The notes under the pieces are model-generated. The model was not told the origin of the DNA. It was given only the letters and a program-made list of their open reading frames with translations, and ran no database searches. Below, piece by piece: positions 9,383-16,522 of a stretch of DNA of 64,000 bases. A program made the translations under genes and the position numbers. The DNA is taken from positions 62,001 through 126,000 of the forward strand of contig NZ_WTTB01000002.1 in assembly GCF_009828835.1 (NCBI RefSeq). Direction: 5' to 3'. This DNA is from Erysipelothrix urinaevulpis (GTDB lineage Bacteria; Bacillota_I; Bacilli_A; Erysipelotrichales; Erysipelotrichaceae). How positions within the stretch are numbered: position 1 is the first letter of the stretch; each line of letters opens with the position of its first letter.

Positions 9383-9733
9383 ATGGATTATATGAAGCAT
9401 TTAGGAATGAGTGTTGTTGAAGCAAAGGAAGGGTATGCTCATTTAGAAATGGAGATTACTCCAACTAGTCTAAATTACTTTGGTTATGTTCATGGTGGTG
9501 TATATTTTAGTCTATCTGATACAACAGCAGGTTATGCAACTCACGCATATGAAGGATCATACATTACTTTAAATTCTTCGATTAATTATTTAAAAGGTAT
9601 TCAAGAAGGTGTTTTATCTGCAAAAGCGACTGTGTTAAATAAGACAAGAAAAACAGTTGTGATTGACGTGAAAACTTATTCAAATGAGATTCTATGCACC
9701 CAAGCAACTATTACGATGTACCGTGTGGCATAG
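9383..9733 (+). CDS. Hotdog-fold thioesterase (PaaI family)
   Basis: A 116-residue hotdog thioesterase of the PaaI/YbgC type, expected to hydrolyse acyl-CoA. The stretch NYFGYVHGGVYFSLSDTTAG carries the usual histidine-glycine-glycine loop and a following aspartate. The ATG at 9383 is preferred because AAAGGTG lies eight bases before it; the upstream in-frame TTG at 9365 overlaps the previous gene and lacks a site. It lies 14 bases after the UPF0210 gene and is probably co-transcribed. The acyl substrate cannot be told. Confidence 0.82.
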   Translation: MDYMKHLGMSVVEAKEGYAHLEMEITPTSLNYFGYVHGGVYFSLSDTTAGYATHAYEGSYITLNSSINYLKGIQEGVLSAKATVLNKTRKTVVIDVKTYSNEILCTQATITMYRVA

Positions 9734-9798
9734 GTGTATATGAGTTTTATTTTATTTAAATACTTGGTATGATAAAAAAAAGAGAAAGAGGTGGTAAA

Positions 9799-10119
9799 AT
9801 GAATGTAATATTCCATTTAAATGAATTAAGACGATTTGATCATTGTTATGCAAATGTGAAGAATTTACTCAAAGAAGATGAAGTCAATGAAATCCATATC
9901 TTAATGAATGGGGAACCGGTTACACTTGCAATTGTAGATCAAGAACCAAGAATTGTTGAACTAATTGAATTAGGAATAGTTGTATCTGTTTGCCAAAACG
10001 CTCTTAATGCCAATGATATTTTAACCAGTGAGTTAGAGGACACTGTAAATGTTGTTCCAACTGGTGTTTTCGAATTGATGAAACGCCAGGAACAAGGGTA
10101 TTCGTATATAAAGCCATAA
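9799..10119 (+). CDS. DsrE-like small protein
   Basis: A 106-residue protein resembling DsrE/DsrF-type sulfur-relay proteins: an N-terminal strand (MNVIFHLNEL), a central VNEIHILMNGEPVTLAI and a late VCQNAL containing a single cysteine in the position often used by the family. The start at 9799 is preferred over 9769 because AGAGGTGG lies just upstream. A sulfur-transfer role is possible but not shown; many members of this fold lack known function. It stands between the thioesterase and the CAP-domain gene. Confidence 0.6.
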   Translation: MNVIFHLNELRRFDHCYANVKNLLKEDEVNEIHILMNGEPVTLAIVDQEPRIVELIELGIVVSVCQNALNANDILTSELEDTVNVVPTGVFELMKRQEQGYSYIKP

Positions 10120-10152
10120 AACCGCTTTATAAATCAACCTAGGAGGGCTAAT

Positions 10153-11010
10153 ATGAAAATTGTAATTCGAAGTATTGTCACGATTATGATGATGATTTCG
10201 CTCATATCGCCTGTTAATGCTAATAGTTCAATTAATGAACAAGTATTACAACATGTCAACCAAGAACGAGCGAATCTTGGAAGAAAAGCCCTTAGGATCG
10301 ACGCGAAATTAAGTACAGCTGCTGCTAAGCGATCGCAAGAAATTGTACAAACATTTTCTCATACGCGACCCAACGGGAAAGAGTGGAGCACAATCTATGA
10401 TGACTTTAATATTTTTCCATTGTATATCGGTGAAAACGTAGCGAAAAAAAGTTATAATAAAGTGCCAGATAATGCGGAACTCGCACAAGACTTTTATACT
10501 TTATGGAAAAACAGTCCAGGTCATTATCAAAACATGGTTAAACCTGAATACGATATGATTGGCTTATCGATTCATAAGGTAGGGAATGTATACTATATGA
10601 CTCAACTTTTTAATTCAGATGGTGCTGAGAAACCTCAAACATCAAAACCACAACCCAAGCCTGAAAAGAAAAAAGAGCTTGTAATTAAAGAAGAAATTAA
10701 ACCGACGCATATTCCGACCAAGGATAAGCGTGATGTACCCCTAGCTAAAGAAATACCTAAAAAAGATGTGAAAGAAGCAAAAGTTGATCAACAAGAAGAA
10801 GAATTAGCCAATAAGCAAAGAGACGAAATTAAAGCATTAAAATTAACGGAAAATCAACTGAAATTTGAACAAGAACAAGTAAAACTTCAACAGGAAGTTT
10901 TGTTTCAACAAGAAAAAACAATTAAAAAACAGAAAATCATTCTGATAGGTTTAATTGCTTCGATCGTTTCGTTGGTGATGATTATTATATATGTTTATAT
11001 TAAAAAATAA
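10153..11010 (+). CDS. CAP-domain (YkwD-like) exported protein with coiled coil and C-terminal membrane segment
   Basis: 285 residues. Residues 1-24 are a signal peptide. Residues about 28-158 are a CAP/SCP domain (VNQERANLGRKAL, SHTRPNGKEWS, IGENVAKKS, WKNSPGHYQNM). Residues about 165-185 are proline and lysine rich. About 195-260 is a highly charged coiled coil rich in K, E and Q, and about 261-283 is a membrane helix ending KK. The CAP domain should face outwards, displayed on a stalk anchored at its C-terminus. Bacterial CAP proteins have varied, mostly unknown extracellular roles. AGGAGGG precedes the start, and a bidirectional terminator follows directly. Confidence 0.85.
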   Translation: MKIVIRSIVTIMMMISLISPVNANSSINEQVLQHVNQERANLGRKALRIDAKLSTAAAKRSQEIVQTFSHTRPNGKEWSTIYDDFNIFPLYIGENVAKKSYNKVPDNAELAQDFYTLWKNSPGHYQNMVKPEYDMIGLSIHKVGNVYYMTQLFNSDGAEKPQTSKPQPKPEKKKELVIKEEIKPTHIPTKDKRDVPLAKEIPKKDVKEAKVDQQEEELANKQRDEIKALKLTENQLKFEQEQVKLQQEVLFQQEKTIKKQKIILIGLIASIVSLVMIIIYVYIKK

Positions 11011-11041
11011 AAATGCCTTACTCAAATTGAGTAAGGCATTT
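11011..11041. terminator. Bidirectional terminator between the CAP and NADH oxidase genes
   Basis: A near-perfect inverted repeat AAATGCCTTACTC / GAGTAAGGCATTT with A runs on one side and T on the other. It serves the two convergent genes. Confidence 0.9.
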
Positions 11042-11051
11042 TGTTATTGGT

Positions 11052-12398
11052 TTAAAGACCTTCTTTTTCACAAGCTGCTTGAGCAAGAATGTTTAAATAG
11101 TTTAAAGGTCTATCGAAATGAGGTTGGAAGAAGAAGTCAACATAAGCTAAATCTTCAATCGTCATTTTATTTTGGACTGCAAGTGATAATGTGTTCGCTG
11201 ATTGTGTGATGTCATATTTTGACATAACCTGTCCACCAACGATGACTTTCGTCTTCTTATCGTAAACAAGTTTCATGAGTACTTCTTCAGTTGTAGGCAT
11301 GAACTCTGGGCGATACATATCTTTGACAACCACTGAATCAACCTCTAAACCAAAATGAGGTGCAGAGTTGACGTTGACGCCTGTTGAACCGATGTTGTAA
11401 CCAAATAAGTAAAGTCCGGATGTTCCTTGTGTTCCGCGATATTTTACACGATGACCACCGATGTTTTTACCGATGAGTGTACCCATACGTACAGCATTCG
11501 TTGCAAGAGGGATATAAGCGTGATCACCTGTTGGATTATAGTGAACCGCAACATTGTCGCCACCTGCATAGATATCTGGATTGCTTGTTTGCATGTATTC
11601 ATTGACTTTAACAGCACCATTTGGCAAGGTGTCAATTTTACCCATGACAAGTTCTGCATTCGGACGGAATCCAACACACATAATGACTAAGTCTGCTTCA
11701 AAATCTCCGTTTGGTGTGTGAACTGATTTAACATTTCCGTTTTCGTCTGATTCAAAACGTTCGACAGTTTGGTTCAAGGCTAATTTTACGCCGCGATTTC
11801 TTAGATCGTCTTCGAGAACATCTGTGAATTCAGGGTCAAGATATTTATTTAAGATACGATCTAAACCATCGATTAAGGTAACATCTTTTCCAGTTTCAGC
11901 AAATGCTTCGACTAATTCGATACCGATGTAGCCACCACCCACAATAACAACTTTTTCTGCGTCTTGTTTTCTTGCGAAAATTTCTTTGGCTTGATTATAG
12001 TTTTTACATAATAAGATATTCTCTGCATCAACACCAGGAATTGGCGGCTCAATTGGCCATGAACCTGTCGTTAAAACGAGTTTATCGTAAGATTCTGTGA
12101 ATGTTTCATCGGTTAACATGTTTTGAACTTTGACTTGCTTTGCATCAACATCAATATCTAAAACATTATGTTCCATATGAACATCGGCGCCTAAATCACT
12201 AAGCTCTTGAGGGTTGGAGTAGAATAATTCTTCTGCCTTGTTAACGACTTCCCCAATATATAGAGCGATTCCGCACGATAGAAATGATACGTTATCATTT
12301 CTTTCAAATACCTGAACTTCTGCACCAGGATTTTCTTTTAAAATTGTTTTAACTGCTGCTGTTCCAGCGTGTGTACAACCTACAACTACTACTTTCAT
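11052..12398 (-). CDS. FAD-dependent NADH oxidase / CoA-disulfide reductase family protein
   Basis: A 448-residue pyridine nucleotide-disulfide oxidoreductase. It has an N-terminal FAD site (VVVGCTHAGTAA), a redox cysteine in SFLSCGIALYIG near residue 43, an NADH site VVIVGGGYIGIELVEAFA near 150-167, the second FAD motif IYAGGDNVAV, and a C-terminal dimerisation domain. This is the layout of water-forming NADH oxidase, NADH peroxidase and CoA-disulfide reductase, which share a single active-site cysteine. Water-forming NADH oxidase (nox) is the likeliest in a fermentative Firmicute, reoxidising NADH and removing oxygen, but the three are hard to separate by eye. GGAGG lies just before the start. 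Confidence 0.88.
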   Translation of the reverse strand: MKVVVVGCTHAGTAAVKTILKENPGAEVQVFERNDNVSFLSCGIALYIGEVVNKAEELFYSNPQELSDLGADVHMEHNVLDIDVDAKQVKVQNMLTDETFTESYDKLVLTTGSWPIEPPIPGVDAENILLCKNYNQAKEIFARKQDAEKVVIVGGGYIGIELVEAFAETGKDVTLIDGLDRILNKYLDPEFTDVLEDDLRNRGVKLALNQTVERFESDENGNVKSVHTPNGDFEADLVIMCVGFRPNAELVMGKIDTLPNGAVKVNEYMQTSNPDIYAGGDNVAVHYNPTGDHAYIPLATNAVRMGTLIGKNIGGHRVKYRGTQGTSGLYLFGYNIGSTGVNVNSAPHFGLEVDSVVVKDMYRPEFMPTTEEVLMKLVYDKKTKVIVGGQVMSKYDITQSANTLSLAVQNKMTIEDLAYVDFFFQPHFDRPLNYLNILAQAACEKEGL

Positions 12399-12442
12399 TT
12401 CATCATCCTCCTATGACTAAATTTAGTTTAGCAATCATTAAT

Positions 12443-12471
12443 CCTATAATCTACTGATGTACACTGTTGAA
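12443..12471 (-). promoter_or_regulatory. Candidate promoter of the NADH oxidase gene
   Basis: Read on the minus strand: TTCAAC, 17-base spacer, TATAGG, about 45 bases before the start codon. It overlaps a possible + strand promoter at 12422-12450. Confidence 0.5.
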
Positions 12472-12533
12472 GCGATATTCGTTGGGACAACTTTGTGCAA
12501 AACCCTATTTTTCTAACAAGCAGGGTTTTATTT
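12457..12533 (+). ncRNA. Possible short transcript between the divergent nox and zinc-transporter genes
   Basis: On the + strand TTTAGT (12422-12427), a 17-base spacer and TATAAT (12445-12450) could start transcription near 12457. A stem AAAACCCT / AGGGTTTT at 12499-12529 followed by T-rich sequence could end it after about 75 bases. No annotated gene on this strand explains a terminator here. Evidence is limited to these two signals, and the -10 region is shared with the opposite promoter. Confidence 0.25.
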
Positions 12534-12534
12534 C

Positions 12535-12564
12535 TTGACAATTCTGAATGCTTAACGTTATAAT
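12535..12564 (+). promoter_or_regulatory. Consensus promoter of the zinc ABC transporter operon
   Basis: TTGACA (12535-12540), 18-base spacer, TATAAT (12559-12564): both hexamers are perfect. Transcription would start near 12571, inside the palindrome described next. Confidence 0.88.
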
Positions 12565-12569
12565 TGTAT

Positions 12570-12586
12570 TTGCAAATGATTCGCAA
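12570..12586 (+). promoter_or_regulatory. Fur-family (Zur-type) operator candidate
   Basis: TTGCAAAT-G-ATTCGCAA is a 17-base palindrome with one mismatched pair, containing a 7-1-7 core as in Fur-family boxes. It covers the predicted transcription start, so a bound repressor would block the promoter. Position and the zinc-transporter target argue for Zur; an AdcR-type site would look different. Confidence 0.65.
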
Positions 12587-12599
12587 GTGGAGGTTAAGT

Positions 12600-13457
12600 A
12601 TGAAGAAAAGATTGTTAATAATTTTAGTTTTACTCTTATTTTTAAGTGCTTGTTCAAAAAAAGAAAATCATGATGTTGTGACAAGTTTCTTTCCAATTCA
12701 AAGTATGGTAGAGATGATAACGGGTGAACCTGTTAATGTTATATTAGATGGAACAGGCGATGCGCACGATTTTGAACCAACCGCAAAACAAAGAGCAATG
12801 ATTTTAGAATCAAAGTTATTTATTTATAATGGTGGAGGTTTTGAATTTTGGTTTGAAGACGATATGGTCAGCAATGGGAAAGCACTCGCATTGAGTGAAT
12901 CCTTAGAGTTGTTGGAGAGTAATCATGATCACGAGCATGACCACGACCATGGCGATCATGATCCTCATGTATGGCTTGATCCTCATCATGGAAAATCGAT
13001 GTTTAACCAAATCTATGAAGCATTGATCGTCCTTCATCCAGATCAAAAAGAAGTGTATACAAAAAATTATGAAATGCATCGTCAACGTTTGGAAGAGATC
13101 ATCGTAAATTATGAGGCATTATATGATGTTGAACACAAAGAATTTGTTGTTGATCATCATGCTTATGAGTATTTAGCCCATCGATATGGTTTACAGCAAG
13201 AAGCAATTATTGAAGGAATCAGTGATGGAGATGCCAGTTTCAAACAAACGGAACGAGCTATTAAAATGATCAACGAAAAAAATGTCAATGCAATTTTTGT
13301 CGATCCTTCCCATAAAAATGATGTCATTAAACTGGTTGAAAAAGAAACAGGTGCTCAAATTTTAGATTTGTATACCATTGAAAAAGCAGTAGAGGATAAA
13401 ACATATTTTGATCTGTTAGAATACAATTTAGAGCAATTACTTGAAGGGTTGATGTAA
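12600..13457 (+). CDS. znuA: Zinc ABC transporter substrate-binding lipoprotein (ZnuA/AdcA family)
   Basis: 285 residues, cluster A-I metal-binding protein. The lipobox is LSAC, with Cys18 as the likely lipidated residue. Metal ligands of the family are present: a histidine in GDAHDFEP, a histidine-rich loop (HDHEHDHDHGDHD), then DPHVWLDP, VVDHHAYEYL and VDPSHKND. The histidine loop is typical of zinc rather than manganese binding proteins. The start is placed at 12600 after TGGAGG; the frame extends upstream across the promoter, which is not coding. It is first in an operon with ATPase and permease, preceded by a strong promoter and Zur-type box, so induction by zinc shortage is likely. Confidence 0.92.
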   Translation: MKKRLLIILVLLLFLSACSKKENHDVVTSFFPIQSMVEMITGEPVNVILDGTGDAHDFEPTAKQRAMILESKLFIYNGGGFEFWFEDDMVSNGKALALSESLELLESNHDHEHDHDHGDHDPHVWLDPHHGKSMFNQIYEALIVLHPDQKEVYTKNYEMHRQRLEEIIVNYEALYDVEHKEFVVDHHAYEYLAHRYGLQQEAIIEGISDGDASFKQTERAIKMINEKNVNAIFVDPSHKNDVIKLVEKETGAQILDLYTIEKAVEDKTYFDLLEYNLEQLLEGLM

Positions 13458-13458
13458 G

Positions 13459-14091
13459 ATGATTGAAATAAAAAATATGAGCTTTTCTTATCCAGATATG
13501 ACTATTTTTTCTTCGGTTAATTTAAAAATTGAAGCGGGTGACTTTGTCGCGATTGTTGGTGCTAATGGTAGTGGCAAGTCGACCTTATTAAATTTAATGT
13601 TAGGATTTTTAAAAGCACAAGAAGGAACCATTAAACTTCTAGGACAACCAATCGAAGATTTTAATCAATATGCCAAGATTGGTACCGTATTTCAAGGTGG
13701 ACTGACTAAAAGTCAAGGGTTTCCAGCAACAGCTCTAGAAGTGGTCATGTTAAAGGCTAAGTCCATGAACAAACAAGCGCGAAAGGATGCTTTAGCGTCT
13801 TTAGATCATGTCGGTTTGAAAGATATTGCGCATAAAAAAATTTCTAATTTATCAGGCGGGCAATTGCAACGGGTCTATATTGCTCGCGAACTTATGTATG
13901 AACCTGAAGTCTTATTTTTAGATGAACCAACAACAGGTTTAGATAAAACTTCGACTCAAGAACTCATGGAACTTTTAGCACATCTCAATGAAGTGCATAA
14001 AATGACCATCGTTATGGTAACTCATCAATCTTATGATGAATCATTAAAAGTGTTAGAAGTTGTTGATGCAGGAATTATAGAAAAAGGGTGA
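13459..14091 (+). CDS. znuC: Zinc ABC transporter ATP-binding protein
   Basis: A 210-residue ATPase with Walker A GANGSGKST near residues 34-42, signature LSGGQLQRVYIAREL near 131-145, Walker B VLFLDEPTTGLD, and an H-loop in VMVTHQS. It starts one base after the binding-protein stop and is followed directly by the permease gene. It is on the short side but complete for ZnuC/AdcC-type ATPases. Confidence 0.9.
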   Translation: MIEIKNMSFSYPDMTIFSSVNLKIEAGDFVAIVGANGSGKSTLLNLMLGFLKAQEGTIKLLGQPIEDFNQYAKIGTVFQGGLTKSQGFPATALEVVMLKAKSMNKQARKDALASLDHVGLKDIAHKKISNLSGGQLQRVYIARELMYEPEVLFLDEPTTGLDKTSTQELMELLAHLNEVHKMTIVMVTHQSYDESLKVLEVVDAGIIEKG

Positions 14092-14097
14092 GTGTTA

Positions 14098-14886
14098 ATG
14101 TTTCAATATGATTTTGTAAGAACGGCATTTATTGTGGGTGGGTTTTTGGCTCTAATTTTGCCTTTATTAGGTGTCACAGTGGTCTTAAAGCGTTTATCAA
14201 TGATTGGGGACGCTTTATCACATGTTGCTCTGAGTGGTGTTTCACTGGGGTTGATTTTAGGGTTTAATCCTTTGGTAGGCGCCATCGTAATTTCCTTAGT
14301 CGCTGCCTTAAGTATCAACACGATTCAAAAACATCTCGGGTCTTATCAAGAACTCGCGATCGCCATTATTATGTCATTTGGCATTGGGTTGTCAGGGGTT
14401 TTATTAGGATTTGTTAATAATCCTAATAATTTTAATGCTTATTTATTTGGTTCAATTGTAAGCATCAACCAAAGTGATAACCTTGTCTCTATTGCTTTGT
14501 CCATTTTAGTTATTGGTATCGCAATTCGCTATTATCGAGAATTCTTTTTTATAGCGTTTGATGAGAAATCAGCGAAATTATCAGGAATATCAATTAATAA
14601 AATGAATTTCATCTTTCTTTTCTTAACGGCAATTACTGTTGCAATTGGATCTCGTGTAGTGGGTGCACTTGTGGTGTCCTCCTTGATGGTTTTACCCGTT
14701 GCTTTAGCGATGAGAGTGTCAAAAAGCTATAAAACAACCGTTCTTTATTCGATGATATTTTCCCTTATCTTTATGTGGTTAGGTTTAACGTTATCATATT
14801 ATTTTGATTTAAGACCAGGCGGAACCATTGTGTTAACGGCAGTTGCAGGGTATCTGATCTCGTTTTTATTTGTTCGTAACAAATAA
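14098..14886 (+). CDS. znuB: Zinc ABC transporter permease (ABC-3 family)
   Basis: 262 residues with eight or so membrane helices and the ABC-3 family hallmarks: LLGVTVVLKRLSMIGDALSHVALSGVSLG near the N-terminus (first part given) and VGALVVSSLMVLPVALAM in the second half. The ATG at 14098 is preferred because AAAAAGGG lies about nine bases before it; a GTG at 14092 would be too close. Last gene of the zinc operon; no clear hairpin terminator follows within the 55-base gap. Confidence 0.88.
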   Translation: MFQYDFVRTAFIVGGFLALILPLLGVTVVLKRLSMIGDALSHVALSGVSLGLILGFNPLVGAIVISLVAALSINTIQKHLGSYQELAIAIIMSFGIGLSGVLLGFVNNPNNFNAYLFGSIVSINQSDNLVSIALSILVIGIAIRYYREFFFIAFDEKSAKLSGISINKMNFIFLFLTAITVAIGSRVVGALVVSSLMVLPVALAMRVSKSYKTTVLYSMIFSLIFMWLGLTLSYYFDLRPGGTIVLTAVAGYLISFLFVRNK

Positions 14887-14941
14887 ATGATAACTCAATC
14901 AATGACTATAATTATGCTATAGTTAAAGATGGTGATAGACA

Positions 14942-16291
14942 ATGAAAAAAACTGGTTTCAAAATAACAGTGATCGCAATTCTCTTAGGGTTTTTACTGAT
15001 GATTACCCCTTACATCCGTCCAAAGTCCTTAACCTTTGAACAAAAAGAAGTCATTGATAAAAAACTAAGTGATTTAGAGTATAAAGGTGAGCAGGTTTAT
15101 TTAGTGAGTGATCCCAATGAAGCCTTTCAGGTTCGTTTAGCGATGATACAAAATGCGAAAGAACGAATTGTTCTATCAAGCTATATTATTCATGAAGGGG
15201 ACACAACAACCGCAATTTACTCTGAATTAATTAAAGCAGCCGATCGTGGCGTCAAGGTGACACTTTTAACGGACTATAAATTAGGAGGAACACGAAACAA
15301 GACAGGTAAAGCACTTGCAAGTCATCCTAACATCAATAGTTACACCTACAACCCACTTTCTTTATTTAAGATAAGGTCTTGGCAATCAGTTCATCATGAG
15401 AAATACCTTGTGGTTGATGGGGACTACGCTTTAGTGGGGGGACGAAATATTGGTGATAAATACTTTACAAAGACAAAGGACCTTAAAACTGTTTCGGATT
15501 TGGATGTCTTAGTGATCTCTGAACATGGTTTTGCAAACGCACTTCATGACTATGCGAATAACTTCATCGGAAATTCTGAAATTAAACAGATCAATACGAA
15601 GCAAAAGCGCGCCTATGAAAAACAGAAAAATATTTGGCGCAAACAATTAAATTCAAGCTACAGTTTAGATAATTATATTTTAAAGGCAGGCACTGCGGAC
15701 TTAACATTCCTTACAAATCCAATGATCCCCACGGAAACCCAAGGGTATATTGGCTATGCACTGACTCAGCTCGCAGCGAATACAAATGATAAAGTAGTTG
15801 TACAAACACCCTATGCAACAGCGCATAAAGATAGTCTAAGGATCCTTAAAGATTTAACAGATCAAGGTGTCAGTGTTCAATTTTTAACGAATTCAATCGC
15901 TTCGTCTGCTAATTATCCTGCTTTTTCAAATTATTATAAAAACAAAGAAAAGTTCTTAAAGACTAAGATTGATATTTATGAATACCAAAGCGATGGTGGG
16001 CATTCAATCCACACCAAAGCCTATCAATTCGATGATATTTTAGTTATTGGTTCATTTAATTTAGATGATCGTAGTTTTTTTGTTAACACTGAAATGGTGC
16101 TGATTGTTCGATCAGACGCACTCAATAAACAATATAATGATGTCATCCATGAGCAACTCGAACAATCCTTTGCTCTAAGTGGTGATAAAAGTATTGCGGG
16201 TAAGGACCAGGAAGTCCATGTATCGTGGTTCAAGCGATTTATGATGACGGTGAGTTCGGTCTTTTCTAGAATTTTCTCATTTTTAATTTAA
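14942..16291 (+). CDS. Phospholipase D family protein (cardiolipin synthase-like)
   Basis: 449 residues, one N-terminal membrane helix (about 5-23), then two PLD half-sites: HHEKYLVVDGDYALVGGRN near 151-169 and IHTKAYQFDDILVIGSFN near 354-371, both with the H-x-K-x4-D pattern and trailing G-x-N. Proteins of this layout make cardiolipin or related phospholipids at the membrane, or act as phospholipases. There is only one membrane helix, while the usual Cls of Bacillus has two, so the exact reaction is open. It has its own gap of 55 bases upstream with an AT-rich inverted repeat but no certain promoter. Confidence 0.8.
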   Translation: MKKTGFKITVIAILLGFLLMITPYIRPKSLTFEQKEVIDKKLSDLEYKGEQVYLVSDPNEAFQVRLAMIQNAKERIVLSSYIIHEGDTTTAIYSELIKAADRGVKVTLLTDYKLGGTRNKTGKALASHPNINSYTYNPLSLFKIRSWQSVHHEKYLVVDGDYALVGGRNIGDKYFTKTKDLKTVSDLDVLVISEHGFANALHDYANNFIGNSEIKQINTKQKRAYEKQKNIWRKQLNSSYSLDNYILKAGTADLTFLTNPMIPTETQGYIGYALTQLAANTNDKVVVQTPYATAHKDSLRILKDLTDQGVSVQFLTNSIASSANYPAFSNYYKNKEKFLKTKIDIYEYQSDGGHSIHTKAYQFDDILVIGSFNLDDRSFFVNTEMVLIVRSDALNKQYNDVIHEQLEQSFALSGDKSIAGKDQEVHVSWFKRFMMTVSSVFSRIFSFLI

Positions 16292-16307
16292 AATTAAAAC
16301 ACTTTTC

Positions 16308-16336
16308 TTGACAACAGCGAGAAGGTTGATTATTAT
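16308..16336 (+). promoter_or_regulatory. Promoter of the leader peptide / cystine symporter transcript
   Basis: TTGACA (16308-16313), 17-base spacer, TATTAT (16331-16336). Start of transcription near 16343, about 37 bases before the leader-peptide ATG. Confidence 0.85.
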
Positions 16337-16379
16337 GAACGATGTAACATATATGTTAAATTTATTTGGAGGACCCATT

Positions 16380-16442
16380 ATGAAAAAATCATGTTGTTGT
16401 AAAATCATAAACAATAAATATAACCTTACAGGTGATTTTTAG
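16380..16442 (+). CDS. 20-residue leader peptide with three consecutive cysteine codons
   Basis: A 20-codon open frame begins MKKSCCCK and ends at TAG. It has an ideal ribosome binding site, GGAGG at 16368-16372, seven bases before the ATG. The three TGT codons are at 16392-16400. It lies between a strong promoter and an intrinsic terminator (16478-16500), and the next gene is a cystine-type symporter. This is the layout of amino-acid attenuators in which a ribosome stalled at scarce-aminoacyl-tRNA codons prevents terminator formation. Cysteine would be the sensed amino acid. The peptide itself probably has no other role. Confidence 0.75.
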   Translation: MKKSCCCKIINNKYNLTGDF

Positions 16443-16452
16443 CCTGCAACTT

Positions 16453-16500
16453 TCGAATGTCAAAATTTAAACAATTGAGTGTCGAGAGACACTTTTTTTT
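16453..16500 (+). promoter_or_regulatory. Attenuator: terminator with candidate competing antiterminator
   Basis: Terminator: AGTGTC (16478-16483), loop GAGA, GACACT (16488-16493), then seven T. Competing pairing: TCGA-ATG-TCAA (16453-16463) with TTGA-GTG-TCGA (16475-16485), eight pairs around a 3 by 3 internal loop. This would take up the 5' arm of the terminator. A ribosome at the leader stop codon would cover the left arm and let the terminator form; a ribosome stalled at the cysteine codons would leave it free. The terminator is firm; the antiterminator is weaker. Confidence 0.7.
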
Positions 16501-16522
16501 ATGCTCAAAATAGGAGGAAAGC

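Noticed and set aside
12457-12516. Leaderless 19-codon frame in the nox-znuA spacer
   Set aside because: The ATG coincides with a possible transcription start but there is no other support; kept only as part of the possible short transcript.
14900-14930. AT-rich inverted repeat before the PLD-family gene
   Set aside because: ACTATA/TATAGT arms are short and AT-only, without a T run or consistent promoter spacing; too weak to call.
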